64,000 nucleotides of DNA, taken from positions 1,079,001 to 1,143,000 of the forward strand of contig CALYLO010000001.1 in the NCBI GenBank assembly GCA_944800085.1, read 5' to 3'. The notes under the pieces are model-generated. The model did not search any database, was not told the DNA's origin, and saw only the letters and a list, made by a program, of their open reading frames with translations. This DNA is from Paenibacillus melissococcoides. Its GTDB lineage: Bacteria; Bacillota; Bacilli; Paenibacillales; Paenibacillaceae. The first letter of the stretch is position 1. Each line of letters opens with the position of its first letter. Position numbers and translations under genes: made by a program. Of the stretch, positions 47,521-56,790 are shown piece by piece.

Positions 47521-48429
47521 ATGATGAATGACCAAGCTCAAGCGCTGCGCAGACTTGTCAGCAGGAAGCTTCAGAGCGGGCCGCCTGATGCGGCGGAGCC
47601 GGGCCAGGCGCGAACGGCCCGCATCATTACCGTCACGAGCGGCAAGGTGGGCGTCGGCAAATCGAATGTGACCTTGAACTTCGCCTTGTCGCTGCAGCAG
47701 CTCGGCTGCCGGACGCTCGTATTCGATGCCGATATCGGGATGGCGAATATCGATGTGCTGATCGGATCGCCGTCGCACTATAATCTCGCCCATGTGCTGC
47801 ACGGGACGAAGACGCTGCGGGACATTATCCAGATCGGCCCAGGCGGCCTTCATTACGTGCCGGGGGGATCCGGGCTGCAGGCTCTGCTCGACATGCCCGT
47901 GGAGCAGATAGACAGCTTCCTGACCGAGATGGATGCGATGTCGGAGCAGTATGACGTGATTCTGTTCGACACGGGAGCCGGATTGAGCAAAGAGACCCTG
48001 CGCTTCATCATGGCGGCAGACGAGACCTGGATTGTGACGACGCCGGAGCCGACGGCGATCGCGGATGCGTACGCCGTGCTCAAGCTGGTGTCGGGCTTGG
48101 GCCACAGCTCTCCGCTCCGGCTTATCGTGAACCGGGCCTCCGACTGGAAGGAAGGGACGCAGACGGCCGAACGGCTTATCTCGGTCAGCGAGCGCTTCCT
48201 GAACCGGAGCCTGCCGGTTCTCGGGTACATCTATGACGATCCGCATGTCATGCAGGCCGTGAAGAAGCAGGAGCCCTTCACCCTCCTCTATCCGCAATGC
48301 AGGGCATCGTCGCAGATCCGGGAGCTGGCGCGGGTATATACCCAGGGCATCAAGCAGACGGAAGCCGGGGGGGCGCCAGGGGGAGTCAAGGAATTCGTGC
48401 GGAAATGGCTGCGCCGCTGGTCGACCTGA
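47521..48429 (+). CDS. flhG: MinD-like ATPase FlhG (YlxH)
   Basis: 302 residues. A ParA/MinD ATPase that limits flagellar number and stimulates FlhF. The N-terminal DQAQALRRLV resembles the FlhF-activating DQAxxLR motif. The deviant Walker A reads SGKVGVGKSN at about residues 40-49, with Val where the family has Gly (KGGVGKS). DADIGMANIDVLIG and FDTGAGLSKETL follow. A C-terminal basic/amphipathic stretch (GGVKEFVRKWLRRW) suits membrane binding. Confidence 0.93.
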   Translation: MMNDQAQALRRLVSRKLQSGPPDAAEPGQARTARIITVTSGKVGVGKSNVTLNFALSLQQLGCRTLVFDADIGMANIDVLIGSPSHYNLAHVLHGTKTLRDIIQIGPGGLHYVPGGSGLQALLDMPVEQIDSFLTEMDAMSEQYDVILFDTGAGLSKETLRFIMAADETWIVTTPEPTAIADAYAVLKLVSGLGHSSPLRLIVNRASDWKEGTQTAERLISVSERFLNRSLPVLGYIYDDPHVMQAVKKQEPFTLLYPQCRASSQIRELARVYTQGIKQTEAGGAPGGVKEFVRKWLRRWST

Positions 48430-48558
48430 GCCGTGCCGAACGGGCGCTGGACGCACGCGCATCATGTTCGCCAACAATGCGAGCTCGCATGCCAGCGATC
48501 CTCAAAAGCGTACTTTTTGAACAACCTCGATAAGCTCGATAAGGGAGCGTGATGGAAT
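48430..48558. promoter_or_regulatory. Operon gap with stem-loops before cheB
   Basis: 129 bases without a gene. CGCTGG/CCAGCG arms enclose the palindrome ATGCGAGCTCGCAT, followed by ACTTTTTGAACAACCTC (48512-48528), a motif shared with the gaps before flgE and cheA. Confidence 0.4.
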
Positions 48559-49893
48559 GTGACAACCAAGAAAATACTTGTCGTAGACGATTCGGCCTTC
48601 ATGCGCGCCATCATATCGGATTTGATTTCACGCGAATCGACCTTTGAGGTGACAGGCACAGCCCGCGATGGAGAAGAAGCTGTGCGCAAGGTGAAGGAGC
48701 TTCAGCCGGACGCGGTTACGCTGGACGTCGAGATGCCCGTTCAAAATGGCTTGCAGGCCCTTCAGCAAATTATGGCTCAGTGTCCGACGCCGGTCATCAT
48801 GCTCTCCAGCTCGACCGAAGACGGGCGTTCCGAGACGCTGACGGCTCTGGAATTGGGTGCGATCGACTTCGTGTGCAAGCCGTCTCCCACGGGCGGAGCG
48901 GGCACGATCGAAGAAGTGGGACAGATGCTGGTAGACAAGCTTCATGCAGCTGTCGCCTCTGCGGAGCGCAGACGGCAGATGGAACGGCTGAAGCTTCTAA
49001 TCGGTTCTGGCGATGACAGCCCGGACACTCGCCGGACGGCGAATCCGGCCGCTTCGCCGCCGGTCCGGGATCACCGCTCTGGGGATCCGGTGCGGCGCGG
49101 GCACACGAGCGGCACGCCGCCTGCGGCGGACGGCAAGCCAATGCGGCGAAGAGGGGAATCGCCGCCGCTGCCGTCCGCGGCACCGCCCGCGGCCGAGAGA
49201 GGCAGCCGGCCGAAGCCGGCTCCTCCCGCCGAGGCGCCGGGCAGAGCGGCCGGCAGCCCATCCGCTCGCGGCGCGGATTCCGCCAAGGCGGCAGATTCGG
49301 AACGGGCTGCGCGGTTCCGGCATATCGTCGCCATCGGGACCTCCACAGGCGGACCCCGGGCGCTGAAGACGCTGCTGTCCGCGCTGCCGCAGCATCTGCC
49401 GGCGCCCGTGCTCATCGTCCAGCATATGCCGCCGAACTTCACCCGTTCGCTGGCGGAACGGCTGGACAGCTACAGCGAGCTGAAGGTGAAGGAAGCCGAG
49501 GATGGAGAGGTGCTTGTGAGCGGAACGGCTTATATCGCGCCCGGCGGCCTCCACATGACGGCCGTCGCCCGTCCGGACGGCACATACGCCATTGCCTTGA
49601 ACCGGACGGACCCGGTATCCGGGCACCGGCCTTCCGTGGATCGGCTGTTCGAGTCACTGCTCCCTTTGCGGCAGCTCAAGCGCCATGCCGTGCTCTTGAC
49701 CGGAATGGGCAGCGACGGGGCCAAAATGATGCAGCGCCTGGCCGAGGACGGCGCCGCCTCGACCTTCGCGGAAAGTGAAGAGAGCTGTGTCGTATTCGGA
49801 ATGCCGCGCGCAGCGATCGAACTCGGATGTGTATCCCAGGTCATTCCATTGCAAGACATGGCTGGCGCTATCGTAACGGCTACGTCAGGGTAG
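48559..49893 (+). CDS. cheB: Chemotaxis protein-glutamate methylesterase CheB
   Basis: 444 residues from GTG. An N-terminal receiver domain (VDDSAFMRAI, phospho-Asp in VTLDVEMPVQNG), a long Pro/Ala/Arg linker (about 150-255), and the methylesterase domain with Ser in GTSTGGPRAL, His in VQHMPPNF and Asp in TGMGSDGAKMM. It demethylates or deamidates chemoreceptors. The linker is longer than usual. No cheR lies in the window. Confidence 0.95.
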   Translation: MTTKKILVVDDSAFMRAIISDLISRESTFEVTGTARDGEEAVRKVKELQPDAVTLDVEMPVQNGLQALQQIMAQCPTPVIMLSSSTEDGRSETLTALELGAIDFVCKPSPTGGAGTIEEVGQMLVDKLHAAVASAERRRQMERLKLLIGSGDDSPDTRRTANPAASPPVRDHRSGDPVRRGHTSGTPPAADGKPMRRRGESPPLPSAAPPAAERGSRPKPAPPAEAPGRAAGSPSARGADSAKAADSERAARFRHIVAIGTSTGGPRALKTLLSALPQHLPAPVLIVQHMPPNFTRSLAERLDSYSELKVKEAEDGEVLVSGTAYIAPGGLHMTAVARPDGTYAIALNRTDPVSGHRPSVDRLFESLLPLRQLKRHAVLLTGMGSDGAKMMQRLAEDGAASTFAESEESCVVFGMPRAAIELGCVSQVIPLQDMAGAIVTATSG

Positions 49894-50092
49894 CGTGAAG
49901 CTATGTATGAGTGTTTGTTCAATAAGGCCGATGTTCAGCGCCGTGAAGGCGGCTTGAACTCGGAGCGGTTGCCTGCGTCATGCGCAGCGGATTTTGCGGG
50001 CGCACAACTCGCAAGAAGCGGCGGGGTGCAGGCGGGACAGCGAGAGCAGCGGACTTTTTGAACGACCTCTATATCGGAAAGGGGGGGCGAAC
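49894..50092. promoter_or_regulatory. Operon gap with stem-loop before cheA
   Basis: 199 bases without a convincing gene. A hairpin GTTCA-GC-GCC-...-GGC-...-TGAAC (49934-49960) and ACTTTTTGAACGACCTC (50053-50069), matching the motif before cheB. Confidence 0.4.
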
Positions 50093-52189
50093 ATGGATCT
50101 GAATCAATATTTATCCATGTTTATTGATGAAGCGAACGACCATTTGCAAGCATTGAACGAGAACATGCTGGAACTGGAGAACAATCCGGACGATATCGGC
50201 ATCGTCCAGATCATTTTCCGCTCCGCACACACCTTGAAAGGCATGTCGGCAACGATGGGGTTTGAAGATCTCGCGTCGTTGACCCACCAGATGGAAAATG
50301 TGCTGGATATGATTCGCAACCATCAACTGAAAATGGACGAATTCATATTCGATACGCTGTTCCGCAGTCTTGATTCGCTGGAAGCGATGGTGGCGGACAT
50401 TACCCAAGGCGGCGAAGGAAAAGCAGATGTGACGCAAATACTGGCCGCCTTGAAGTCGATCGAGACGGGCGAATACCGCACCGCATCATCGCGGGAGAAG
50501 GAGGAAGCGGGCGCCGGCGAGGAGCCGTCCGGCGAGACGCTGGATGAATTCCAGCGCAGCATCCTGGAGCAATCGCTGGAATCGGGGATGAATGTGTATC
50601 ATCTTCGCGTCCGCCTGCGGGACGATTGCGTGTTGAAGGCGGTACGCGCCTATATGGTGTTCCAGGTGCTCGGCCAGCATGGGGAAGTGGTCAAGTCCAC
50701 TCCGCCGGCACAGGATATCGAGCAGGACAAATTCGACTCCGAGTTCACCGTATTTTTCGTCAGCACGACCGATCAGGGCGAACTGGAGCGCGAAATCAAC
50801 CAAGTATCCGAGCTCGAATCCGTCACGGTCGTCTCGATGAGCGCCGAAGATGTCCGCGATTGGAACCGGAATGTGGTAGGCGTCATGAAGGCGGCCCGGG
50901 AGACGGCAGCCGCTGCAGCCGCTCCGGAGGCGGCTCAACCGAGCCCGGCCCCGGCCCAAGAAGCGCCGAAGCCGGCTCCGGCCAAGCCGCGGGAGGCGGC
51001 CCGCGCGGGTGCGGGGAATGGGGCCAAGCCGGTGCAGAGCCGGACGATTCGCGTAGATATCGACCGTCTCGATGTCCTGATGAATCTGTTGAGCGAGATG
51101 CTCATCGACCGGGTGCGCCTGGAACAAATCGCGGGAGAGTTGAAGAAATCGGAATTGACGGAGACGGTCGAGCATCTGGTTCGGGTCAGCTCCGACCTGC
51201 AGAACATCGTCCTCAAGATGCGCATGGTTCCGGTCGATACCGTATTCAGCCGCTTCCCGCGCATGGTGCGCGACTTGGCCAAATCGCTGGATAAGAAGAT
51301 CGATTTCATCATAACCGGTGCGGAAACCGAGCTCGATCGTACCGTCATTGATGAAATCGGAGACCCGCTCGTCCACTTGCTCCGGAACGCGGTCGACCAT
51401 GGCGTCGAACCGGTGGCCGAGCGCTTGGAGAAGGGCAAGCCGGAGACGGGCACGGTACATCTTCGCGCCTATCACAGCGGCAACCATGTCTTCATCGAGA
51501 TCGAGGAGGACGGGCATGGCATTGACCGGGACAAGGTGCTGAACAAAGCGATCAAGAACGGGGTCGTCACCCAGGACAAGGCCGCCTCGATGACCGACGA
51601 GCAGGTGTACCAGCTGCTGTTCTCCTCGGGCTTCAGCACGGCAGAGAAGATCTCGGACGTATCGGGACGCGGGGTCGGACTCGATGTCGTGAAGTCCAAG
51701 ATTACGGCGCTCGGCGGCCATGTCGTCGTCGAATCGCAATTGGGGCAAGGCACGAAGTTCATCGTCCAGCTTCCGCTTACGCTGTCCATCATGTCAGCGA
51801 TGTTGTTCCGGCTGGGCGACGAGAAATACGCGATTCCGCTGACATCCATTGTGGAGACCGGTCTCGTCACGAAGGACAAAATCCGGCGCGTGCACGGCGG
51901 CATCCGAATGATCGATTACCGGGACAGCGTCATCCCGCTGTTGTCGCTAAGCGCCCTGTTCGATTGCAAAGGGTACTCTGATTTCGATGAAGACGAAGTA
52001 GAGATCATCATCATCAGCAAGGGCGATCGCCTCGCCGCGCTCGCCGTCCAGGAATTCATCGGCCAGAGCGAGATTGTGCTCAAGCCGCTCGGCAATTATT
52101 TGAAGAACATCCCGGGCATCTCGGGCGCGACCATCCTCGGCGATGGCCAGGTGGCGCTCATTATCGATACGAATGCGTTGCTGAAATAA
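50093..52189 (+). CDS. cheA: Chemotaxis histidine kinase CheA
   Basis: 698 residues. HPt domain with the phospho-histidine His46 (FRSAHTLKGMSATMG), CheY/CheB-binding P2 domain, an Ala/Pro linker near 280-315, dimerisation domain (IDRLDVLMNLLSEMLIDR), ATPase (HLLRNAVDHGVE, then SGRGVGLDVVKSKI) and a CheW-like P5 domain. The ATG at 50093 follows AAAGGGGGGG; an upstream extension to 49994 lacks family sequence. Confidence 0.96.
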   Translation: MDLNQYLSMFIDEANDHLQALNENMLELENNPDDIGIVQIIFRSAHTLKGMSATMGFEDLASLTHQMENVLDMIRNHQLKMDEFIFDTLFRSLDSLEAMVADITQGGEGKADVTQILAALKSIETGEYRTASSREKEEAGAGEEPSGETLDEFQRSILEQSLESGMNVYHLRVRLRDDCVLKAVRAYMVFQVLGQHGEVVKSTPPAQDIEQDKFDSEFTVFFVSTTDQGELEREINQVSELESVTVVSMSAEDVRDWNRNVVGVMKAARETAAAAAAPEAAQPSPAPAQEAPKPAPAKPREAARAGAGNGAKPVQSRTIRVDIDRLDVLMNLLSEMLIDRVRLEQIAGELKKSELTETVEHLVRVSSDLQNIVLKMRMVPVDTVFSRFPRMVRDLAKSLDKKIDFIITGAETELDRTVIDEIGDPLVHLLRNAVDHGVEPVAERLEKGKPETGTVHLRAYHSGNHVFIEIEEDGHGIDRDKVLNKAIKNGVVTQDKAASMTDEQVYQLLFSSGFSTAEKISDVSGRGVGLDVVKSKITALGGHVVVESQLGQGTKFIVQLPLTLSIMSAMLFRLGDEKYAIPLTSIVETGLVTKDKIRRVHGGIRMIDYRDSVIPLLSLSALFDCKGYSDFDEDEVEIIIISKGDRLAALAVQEFIGQSEIVLKPLGNYLKNIPGISGATILGDGQVALIIDTNALLK

Positions 52190-52222
52190 CCGCTACATAT
52201 CAAGTTATGAGGAGGAACGGTC

Positions 52223-52684
52223 ATGGCAGAGGATATGAAAGTCGTGGTCTTTATGTTGGGGACGGAAGAATATGGCGTCGAAGTGGAGAAAGTGAAGACG
52301 ATTGAGCGGATGATGCCGATTACCCGCGTGCCGAAAACCTATGATTTCATCAAAGGAGTCATCAATCTGCGCGGGGTCGTCATTCCGGTCATCGATCTGC
52401 GCGGCCGCTTCGGCTTGCCGGAGGCGGAAGCGACCGATCAGACACGGATTATCATTGTGGCGCACAGCGATCTGGAAGTTGGCTTCATCGTCGACAATGC
52501 GAGCGACGTCATCGACATCAATGAGGAACACATTGAGCCGGCACCGGAAGTCGTGGGCGGCATTCAAGCGAAATATTTGCGCGGCGTAGCGAAAATCGGG
52601 GAGGACCGCCTTCTCATCATGCTCAATCTGGCCGAAGTGCTCAACAAAAGCGAAATTATCAAGCTTGAGCAGCTAGAGGCATAG
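52223..52684 (+). CDS. cheW: Chemotaxis adaptor CheW
   Basis: 153 residues. Couples CheA to receptors. VVVFMLGTEEYGVEVEKVK, IKGVINLRGVVIPVIDLRG and DRLLIMLNLAEVL are typical. ATGAGGAGGAA precedes the ATG. Confidence 0.97.
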   Translation: MAEDMKVVVFMLGTEEYGVEVEKVKTIERMMPITRVPKTYDFIKGVINLRGVVIPVIDLRGRFGLPEAEATDQTRIIIVAHSDLEVGFIVDNASDVIDINEEHIEPAPEVVGGIQAKYLRGVAKIGEDRLLIMLNLAEVLNKSEIIKLEQLEA

Positions 52685-52688
52685 CCCC

Positions 52689-53312
52689 GTGCATCTGTAT
52701 GAACGTCTGGGCGCCTTCAAGATGGATGTCCTGAAGGAAGTGGGGAATATCGGCGCCGGCAATGCCGCCACGGCGCTGTCCCGCTTGCTGAACCGCACCA
52801 TCGATATGAAGGTGCCTCAAGTGCGCCTGATGCCGTTTGATTGCATCGCCGACGAGGTCGGCGGGCCGGAGCAGGTGGTTATCGCGATTTATTTCCGGGT
52901 TGAGGGCGATGCGCCCGGCCATCTTTTCTTCATGTTCGATCCGGAGGCGGCGAAGATGCTGCTCTCCTATCTGGCAGCGGTGCCGTTGGAGGAAGGCGAA
53001 TGGTTTTCGGAGATGGAGCTGTCGGCCTTGGGCGAGATCGGCAATATTTTGGCCGGTTCGTACTTGTCCTCGCTGGCGGACTTCACCCGCATGACGATGT
53101 CTCCGACGGTACCTCAGCTTGCGATTGATATGGCGGGAGCGGTGTTGAATTACGGCATACTTCAATACGGGGAAATGGGAGAAAGCGCGCTGCTCATCGA
53201 TACGAAGTTTTTGGAAGGCTGCGACGAAGTGCAGGGCACCTTTTTCCTGATTCCCGATCCGGACTCTTTTTCGAAAATATTTGCCGCCTTGGGAGTGCCT
53301 TTACATGATTGA
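52689..53312 (+). CDS. cheC: CheY-P phosphatase CheC
   Basis: 207 residues from GTG. Two phosphatase motifs: KEVGNIGAGNAATALS near residue 20 and GEIGNILAGSYLSSLA near 118. It dephosphorylates CheY and binds CheD, encoded next with an 8-base overlap. Confidence 0.95.
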   Translation: MHLYERLGAFKMDVLKEVGNIGAGNAATALSRLLNRTIDMKVPQVRLMPFDCIADEVGGPEQVVIAIYFRVEGDAPGHLFFMFDPEAAKMLLSYLAAVPLEEGEWFSEMELSALGEIGNILAGSYLSSLADFTRMTMSPTVPQLAIDMAGAVLNYGILQYGEMGESALLIDTKFLEGCDEVQGTFFLIPDPDSFSKIFAALGVPLHD

Positions 53313-53799
53313 AGAGTCCACGATTGTCAAAGTAGGTATGGCCGATTTGAATGTATGCCGCATCGGAGCCATACGCACGACCGGGCTAGGTTCCTGTGTC
53401 GGATTTACGTTGTACGACCCCGTCGCCAAGATTGCGGGCATGGCTCATATTATGCTGCCCTCCTCGGCTATCGCGCGGGAAGGTACGGTCAATATCGCCA
53501 AATATGCCGATACGGCCGTGCCCGAACTGCTGCGGCGCATGGAAGCCGAAGGGGCCAGGCAGGCGAGACTGCAGGCCAAAATGGCGGGCGGAGCCCAGAT
53601 GTTCGCTTTTGCCTCCAACAATGAAATGATGCGAATCGGTCCGCGCAATGTGGAAATTTGCAAACAGCTGCTGGAGCAATACGGCATTCCGTTGTTGGCG
53701 GAGGATACGGGCGGATCATACGGGCGAACGATTGAATTGCGCTGTGATGACGGCGTGCTCCATATTCGAAGCGTACAACAGGGAGTAAAGGAATTATGA
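53305..53799 (+). CDS. cheD: Chemoreceptor glutamine deamidase CheD
   Basis: 164 residues. Catalytic Cys in TTGLGSCVGFTLYD and His in GMAHIMLPS. It deamidates receptors and is controlled by CheC. The ATG at 53305 fits the family start (MIEESTIVKVGMADLNV); the upstream in-frame ATG at 53281 lies within cheC coding without a ribosome-binding site. Confidence 0.95.
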   Translation: MIEESTIVKVGMADLNVCRIGAIRTTGLGSCVGFTLYDPVAKIAGMAHIMLPSSAIAREGTVNIAKYADTAVPELLRRMEAEGARQARLQAKMAGGAQMFAFASNNEMMRIGPRNVEICKQLLEQYGIPLLAEDTGGSYGRTIELRCDDGVLHIRSVQQGVKEL

Positions 53800-54242
53800 C
53801 GATGAGAGGAACGATTCGTTGGAATTTCATAGTCGGTATCGTCGGATTTGTCATCACTTTATTACTTTCTTGGAGCAGCAATTTGTGGACAACCAGTCTG
53901 ATTCGCGCGGCGATCGCGTTTGCCGCCTGGTTCGCGCTTGGCTTCGCGATCCGCTTCGCGGCGGGCGTGCTGGGCATGCCTGACGCCCAGGCGGCTCCGG
54001 CGGCGCCGGTGCCGCCGGACGGGGAGGACAAAGGGAATCTGGTCGATATGACGACGCCGGATGAGAGCGATATGCTCCACGACATGCTGCGAACGATGTC
54101 CAACGAGGAGAAGCCAACCGAGCGGGAAGACGATGACGGAACAGCATTTCAACCGTTAAACCCGCCCAAGCTCGTGACCAAAGAACCGCTGCCGGATGCG
54201 GGGCAATTGGCACAAGCTGTTCGTCACCTGACACAAAAGTAA
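53796..54242 (+). CDS. Membrane protein of unknown function between cheD and sigD
   Basis: 148 residues overlapping cheD by 4 bases. Two membrane helices (WNFIVGIVGFVITLLLSW, and AAIAFAAWFALGFAIRFAAG), then a Pro/Asp-rich cytoplasmic tail ending QLAQAVRHLTQK. I do not recognise the family. Operon position implies a motility link, perhaps to SigD output. Confidence 0.75.
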   Translation: MTMRGTIRWNFIVGIVGFVITLLLSWSSNLWTTSLIRAAIAFAAWFALGFAIRFAAGVLGMPDAQAAPAAPVPPDGEDKGNLVDMTTPDESDMLHDMLRTMSNEEKPTEREDDDGTAFQPLNPPKLVTKEPLPDAGQLAQAVRHLTQK

Positions 54243-54257
54243 GGAGGCTGACTGTCG

Positions 54258-55043
54258 GTGAGCGTTCAGAAAATCAAACCGTGCTCTCATTATGAGCTTT
54301 GGGAACAGTGGAAGGATAATGGGGATGTCGAGGCGAAGAAACAACTTATCGAAATTCACTTGCCCATCGTCGAATTCGTAGCCAACAAGCTCGCCGCCGG
54401 GCTGCCCCGCAACGTCAGCAAGGACGATCTATCCAGCCACGGCGTCATGGGCCTGATCGACGCGATCGAGAAGTTCGACTACCAGCGCGGCCTCCAGTTC
54501 GAGACATACGCCTCCTGGCGCGTGCGCGGAGCTATTCTGGACGGTCTGCGTCAGGGCGATTGGGTGCCGCGTTCGGTGCGGGAGAAGGCGAAGAAAATCG
54601 AGGAAGCCTACCAGCAGCTGGAGCAGCGGTATTTGCGGTCCGTATCGGACAGTGAAATGAGTGAATATTTGAATGTAACCGAGCAAGAATTCCAGGGGAT
54701 GCTGCATGACGTGAACATTATGTCCGTCTGCTCATTGGAGGACCCGATCCGCGAGGATGAATCCGAGACGCGCCTGTCCTTATTGGTGGATGAAAAGGCG
54801 AAGAACCCGGAAAGCAAAGTGAACGAGCACTACTTGAAGGAATCGCTTATCTATGGAATCGAGAAGCTGACCGAGAAGGAGCGGATGGTCATCTCGCTCT
54901 TCTATTACGAGGATCTGTCTCTGAGCGAGATCGCCGAAGTGATGTCGCTGTCTCCTTCCCGGATTTCCCAGCTTCATTCCAAAGCGATATTGCGTCTTCG
55001 AACGGCATTGGAAAAGCATAAGAGCATGCTGCTGGAAGCGTAA
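54258..55043 (+). CDS. sigD: Flagellar sigma factor SigD (FliA/sigma-28)
   Basis: 261 residues from GTG, with AAGGAGG upstream. Region 2 (GLIDAIEKFDYQRGLQFETY, ASWRVRGAILDGLRQGDWVP) and region 4 (LSLSEIAEVMSLSPSRISQL) are canonical. It directs late flagellar, autolysin and chemoreceptor genes, and probably the promoter at 4137. In B. subtilis the same far-distal place in the operon matters for motility switching. Confidence 0.96.
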   Translation: MSVQKIKPCSHYELWEQWKDNGDVEAKKQLIEIHLPIVEFVANKLAAGLPRNVSKDDLSSHGVMGLIDAIEKFDYQRGLQFETYASWRVRGAILDGLRQGDWVPRSVREKAKKIEEAYQQLEQRYLRSVSDSEMSEYLNVTEQEFQGMLHDVNIMSVCSLEDPIREDESETRLSLLVDEKAKNPESKVNEHYLKESLIYGIEKLTEKERMVISLFYYEDLSLSEIAEVMSLSPSRISQLHSKAILRLRTALEKHKSMLLEA

Positions 55044-55099
55044 AATGACAACTAGAGGGGCACGAAGGCAAACCGATAAAACCGAAAGGGGGATTTTTC

Positions 55100-56506
55100 G
55101 TGAGTACGGCAGTGGCTTTGGAAGACTATGTAGAAGTTACGATTTCTGAAGACAAGCTATATGGCTATATTCAATTTGCCAAATTCGAGCCCGCGTTTCA
55201 ATGCACTGCGGAACAACTGGAGACGTTGCTGCACAGCAATAACATACGTTTCGGCATTCAAACGCGGGTACTGCAGGAGATTGCTTCGAATCCGCAAGCC
55301 TTTGCGCGCGGCGCAACGATGATTGCTCATGGGAAGGCACCCGTAGACGGTGAAGACGGCTCAGTTCGTCTCCTGGTACGCACGGGCAAGCAGGATCACA
55401 AGCCGATTGAGCAGGAGGACGGAACGGTTAATCTGAAGGAAGTCAAGCAGCTTGATAATGTAAGAAAAGGACAGATGATTGCCCAGCGCATTCCGCCAAC
55501 CGACGGCATCCCCGGCATCTCCGTGACGGGGGAGCCGATCAAGTCGAAGCGAGGACGCGACGCGAGATTCAAAATCGGGAAGAACGTCGTCGTCGATCCG
55601 GAAGAAAGAGCAATGTATTCCGCGATTGACGGCCTCGTCTCGCTCACGGACCGGGACAAGCTGAACGTCTTCCCGGTCTATGAAGTGAACGGGGATGTCG
55701 ACTACCGGACAGGGAACATCGATTTTATCGGCACCATCGTGATTCGGGGCAATGTCCTGACCGGCTTTCGCGTCAAAGCGTCAGGCGATATCCGCGTGTA
55801 CGGCGGCGTGGAAGGGGCCCAGATCGAGGCCGACGGCTGCGTCGAGATCAGCGGAGGCATCATTGCGGGGAATAAAGGCTGCGTCAAGGCGGGCACTCAT
55901 GTAAAATGCACCTTCATCCAGGAAGCGAACGTCTATGCGGCGACTGATGTGATGGTCACGCAGAGCATAATGCATGCCACGATACGGGCAGGCAAGCAGG
56001 TCATCTGCCAAGGCACGAAAGGACTTATCGTCGGTGGCCTGATTCAAGCGGGAGAAAAGGTCATCGCCCGCACAATCGGCAACTCGATGTCCACCGCGAC
56101 GACGATCGAGGTGGGCGTGCAGCCGGAGCTGCGGAACGAGCTGATGGAGCTTCGCCACAAATTCAAAATCAGCCTGGAAAATTTAGAGAAAACGGAGAAA
56201 GCGCTTCGCATATTGGATCAGATGGCGTCTGCAGGCCAACTGACGGGCGATAAATTGGCGATGCGGATCAAGCTGACTTCCACCAAGAAGCAGGCCGTGG
56301 AGCAGCAAGCGGAGATGCGGGAGCGCATGTTCGAGATTGAGAAGATGCTGGAAGACACCGCTTCGGCTTCGGTCGATGTGTTCAATGTGATATATGGCGG
56401 GGCCAAAATCGTAATCGGCCGCAACACGCGGTATGTGAAGGATGCCGCGAAGAGGGTCTCCTTCCGGATGCTTGACGGCGACATTACGATGTCTTCATAT
56501 TTATAA
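55100..56506 (+). CDS. fapA: FapA family (DUF342) protein
   Basis: 468 residues from GTG, with AAAGGGGG upstream. The central part is a beta-helix typical of DUF342/FapA (VRIPPTDGIPGISVTGEPI-type block, GDVDYRTGNIDFIGTIVIRG, GGLIQAGEKVIARTIGNSMS). The C-terminal ~110 residues are a coiled coil (MELRHKFKISLENLEKTE). FapA-like proteins affect polar placement or polymer assembly in other bacteria; the role here is unknown. Last gene before IS4 copy 3. Confidence 0.88.
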   Translation: MSTAVALEDYVEVTISEDKLYGYIQFAKFEPAFQCTAEQLETLLHSNNIRFGIQTRVLQEIASNPQAFARGATMIAHGKAPVDGEDGSVRLLVRTGKQDHKPIEQEDGTVNLKEVKQLDNVRKGQMIAQRIPPTDGIPGISVTGEPIKSKRGRDARFKIGKNVVVDPEERAMYSAIDGLVSLTDRDKLNVFPVYEVNGDVDYRTGNIDFIGTIVIRGNVLTGFRVKASGDIRVYGGVEGAQIEADGCVEISGGIIAGNKGCVKAGTHVKCTFIQEANVYAATDVMVTQSIMHATIRAGKQVICQGTKGLIVGGLIQAGEKVIARTIGNSMSTATTIEVGVQPELRNELMELRHKFKISLENLEKTEKALRILDQMASAGQLTGDKLAMRIKLTSTKKQAVEQQAEMRERMFEIEKMLEDTASASVDVFNVIYGGAKIVIGRNTRYVKDAAKRVSFRMLDGDITMSSYL

Positions 56507-56585
56507 GGGGTTAGCTCGGGAGCGTGTGACGCGGAGGCTTCGTCACTTGCGGTTCGTCTCGTCTTGCTCGCGGCCGCTCATGGCT

Positions 56586-56633
56586 GGCGTGATGACTGGT
56601 GTGATGACTGGTGTGATGACTGGCGTCGTGACT
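56586..56633 (+). repeat. Four 12-bp tandem repeats
   Basis: GGCGTGATGACT, GGTGTGATGACT twice, then GGCGTCGTGACT, head to tail, in the non-coding gap after fapA. A nearby hairpin GTGACG/CGTCAC (56526-56546) has no T-run. Confidence 0.8.
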
Positions 56634-56790
56634 AGGGCCAAAATCCTGTCGAGCGAGAAGTCAATCCTGCATTTGTACAGCAATTTACGCCGATGAAACG
56701 GAGTTTCGAAGAAATTGCTGCTATTTTACATCTTTTTTACTCAAATTCTCTAGTTTATAAGCGATACGGTGAGAATTCCTGCATTTTTGC

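Noticed and set aside
49928..49935. GCCGATGT as a SigD -10 upstream of cheA
   Set aside because: One mismatch in the -10 and no TAAA-like element 15 bases upstream (TGAG instead).
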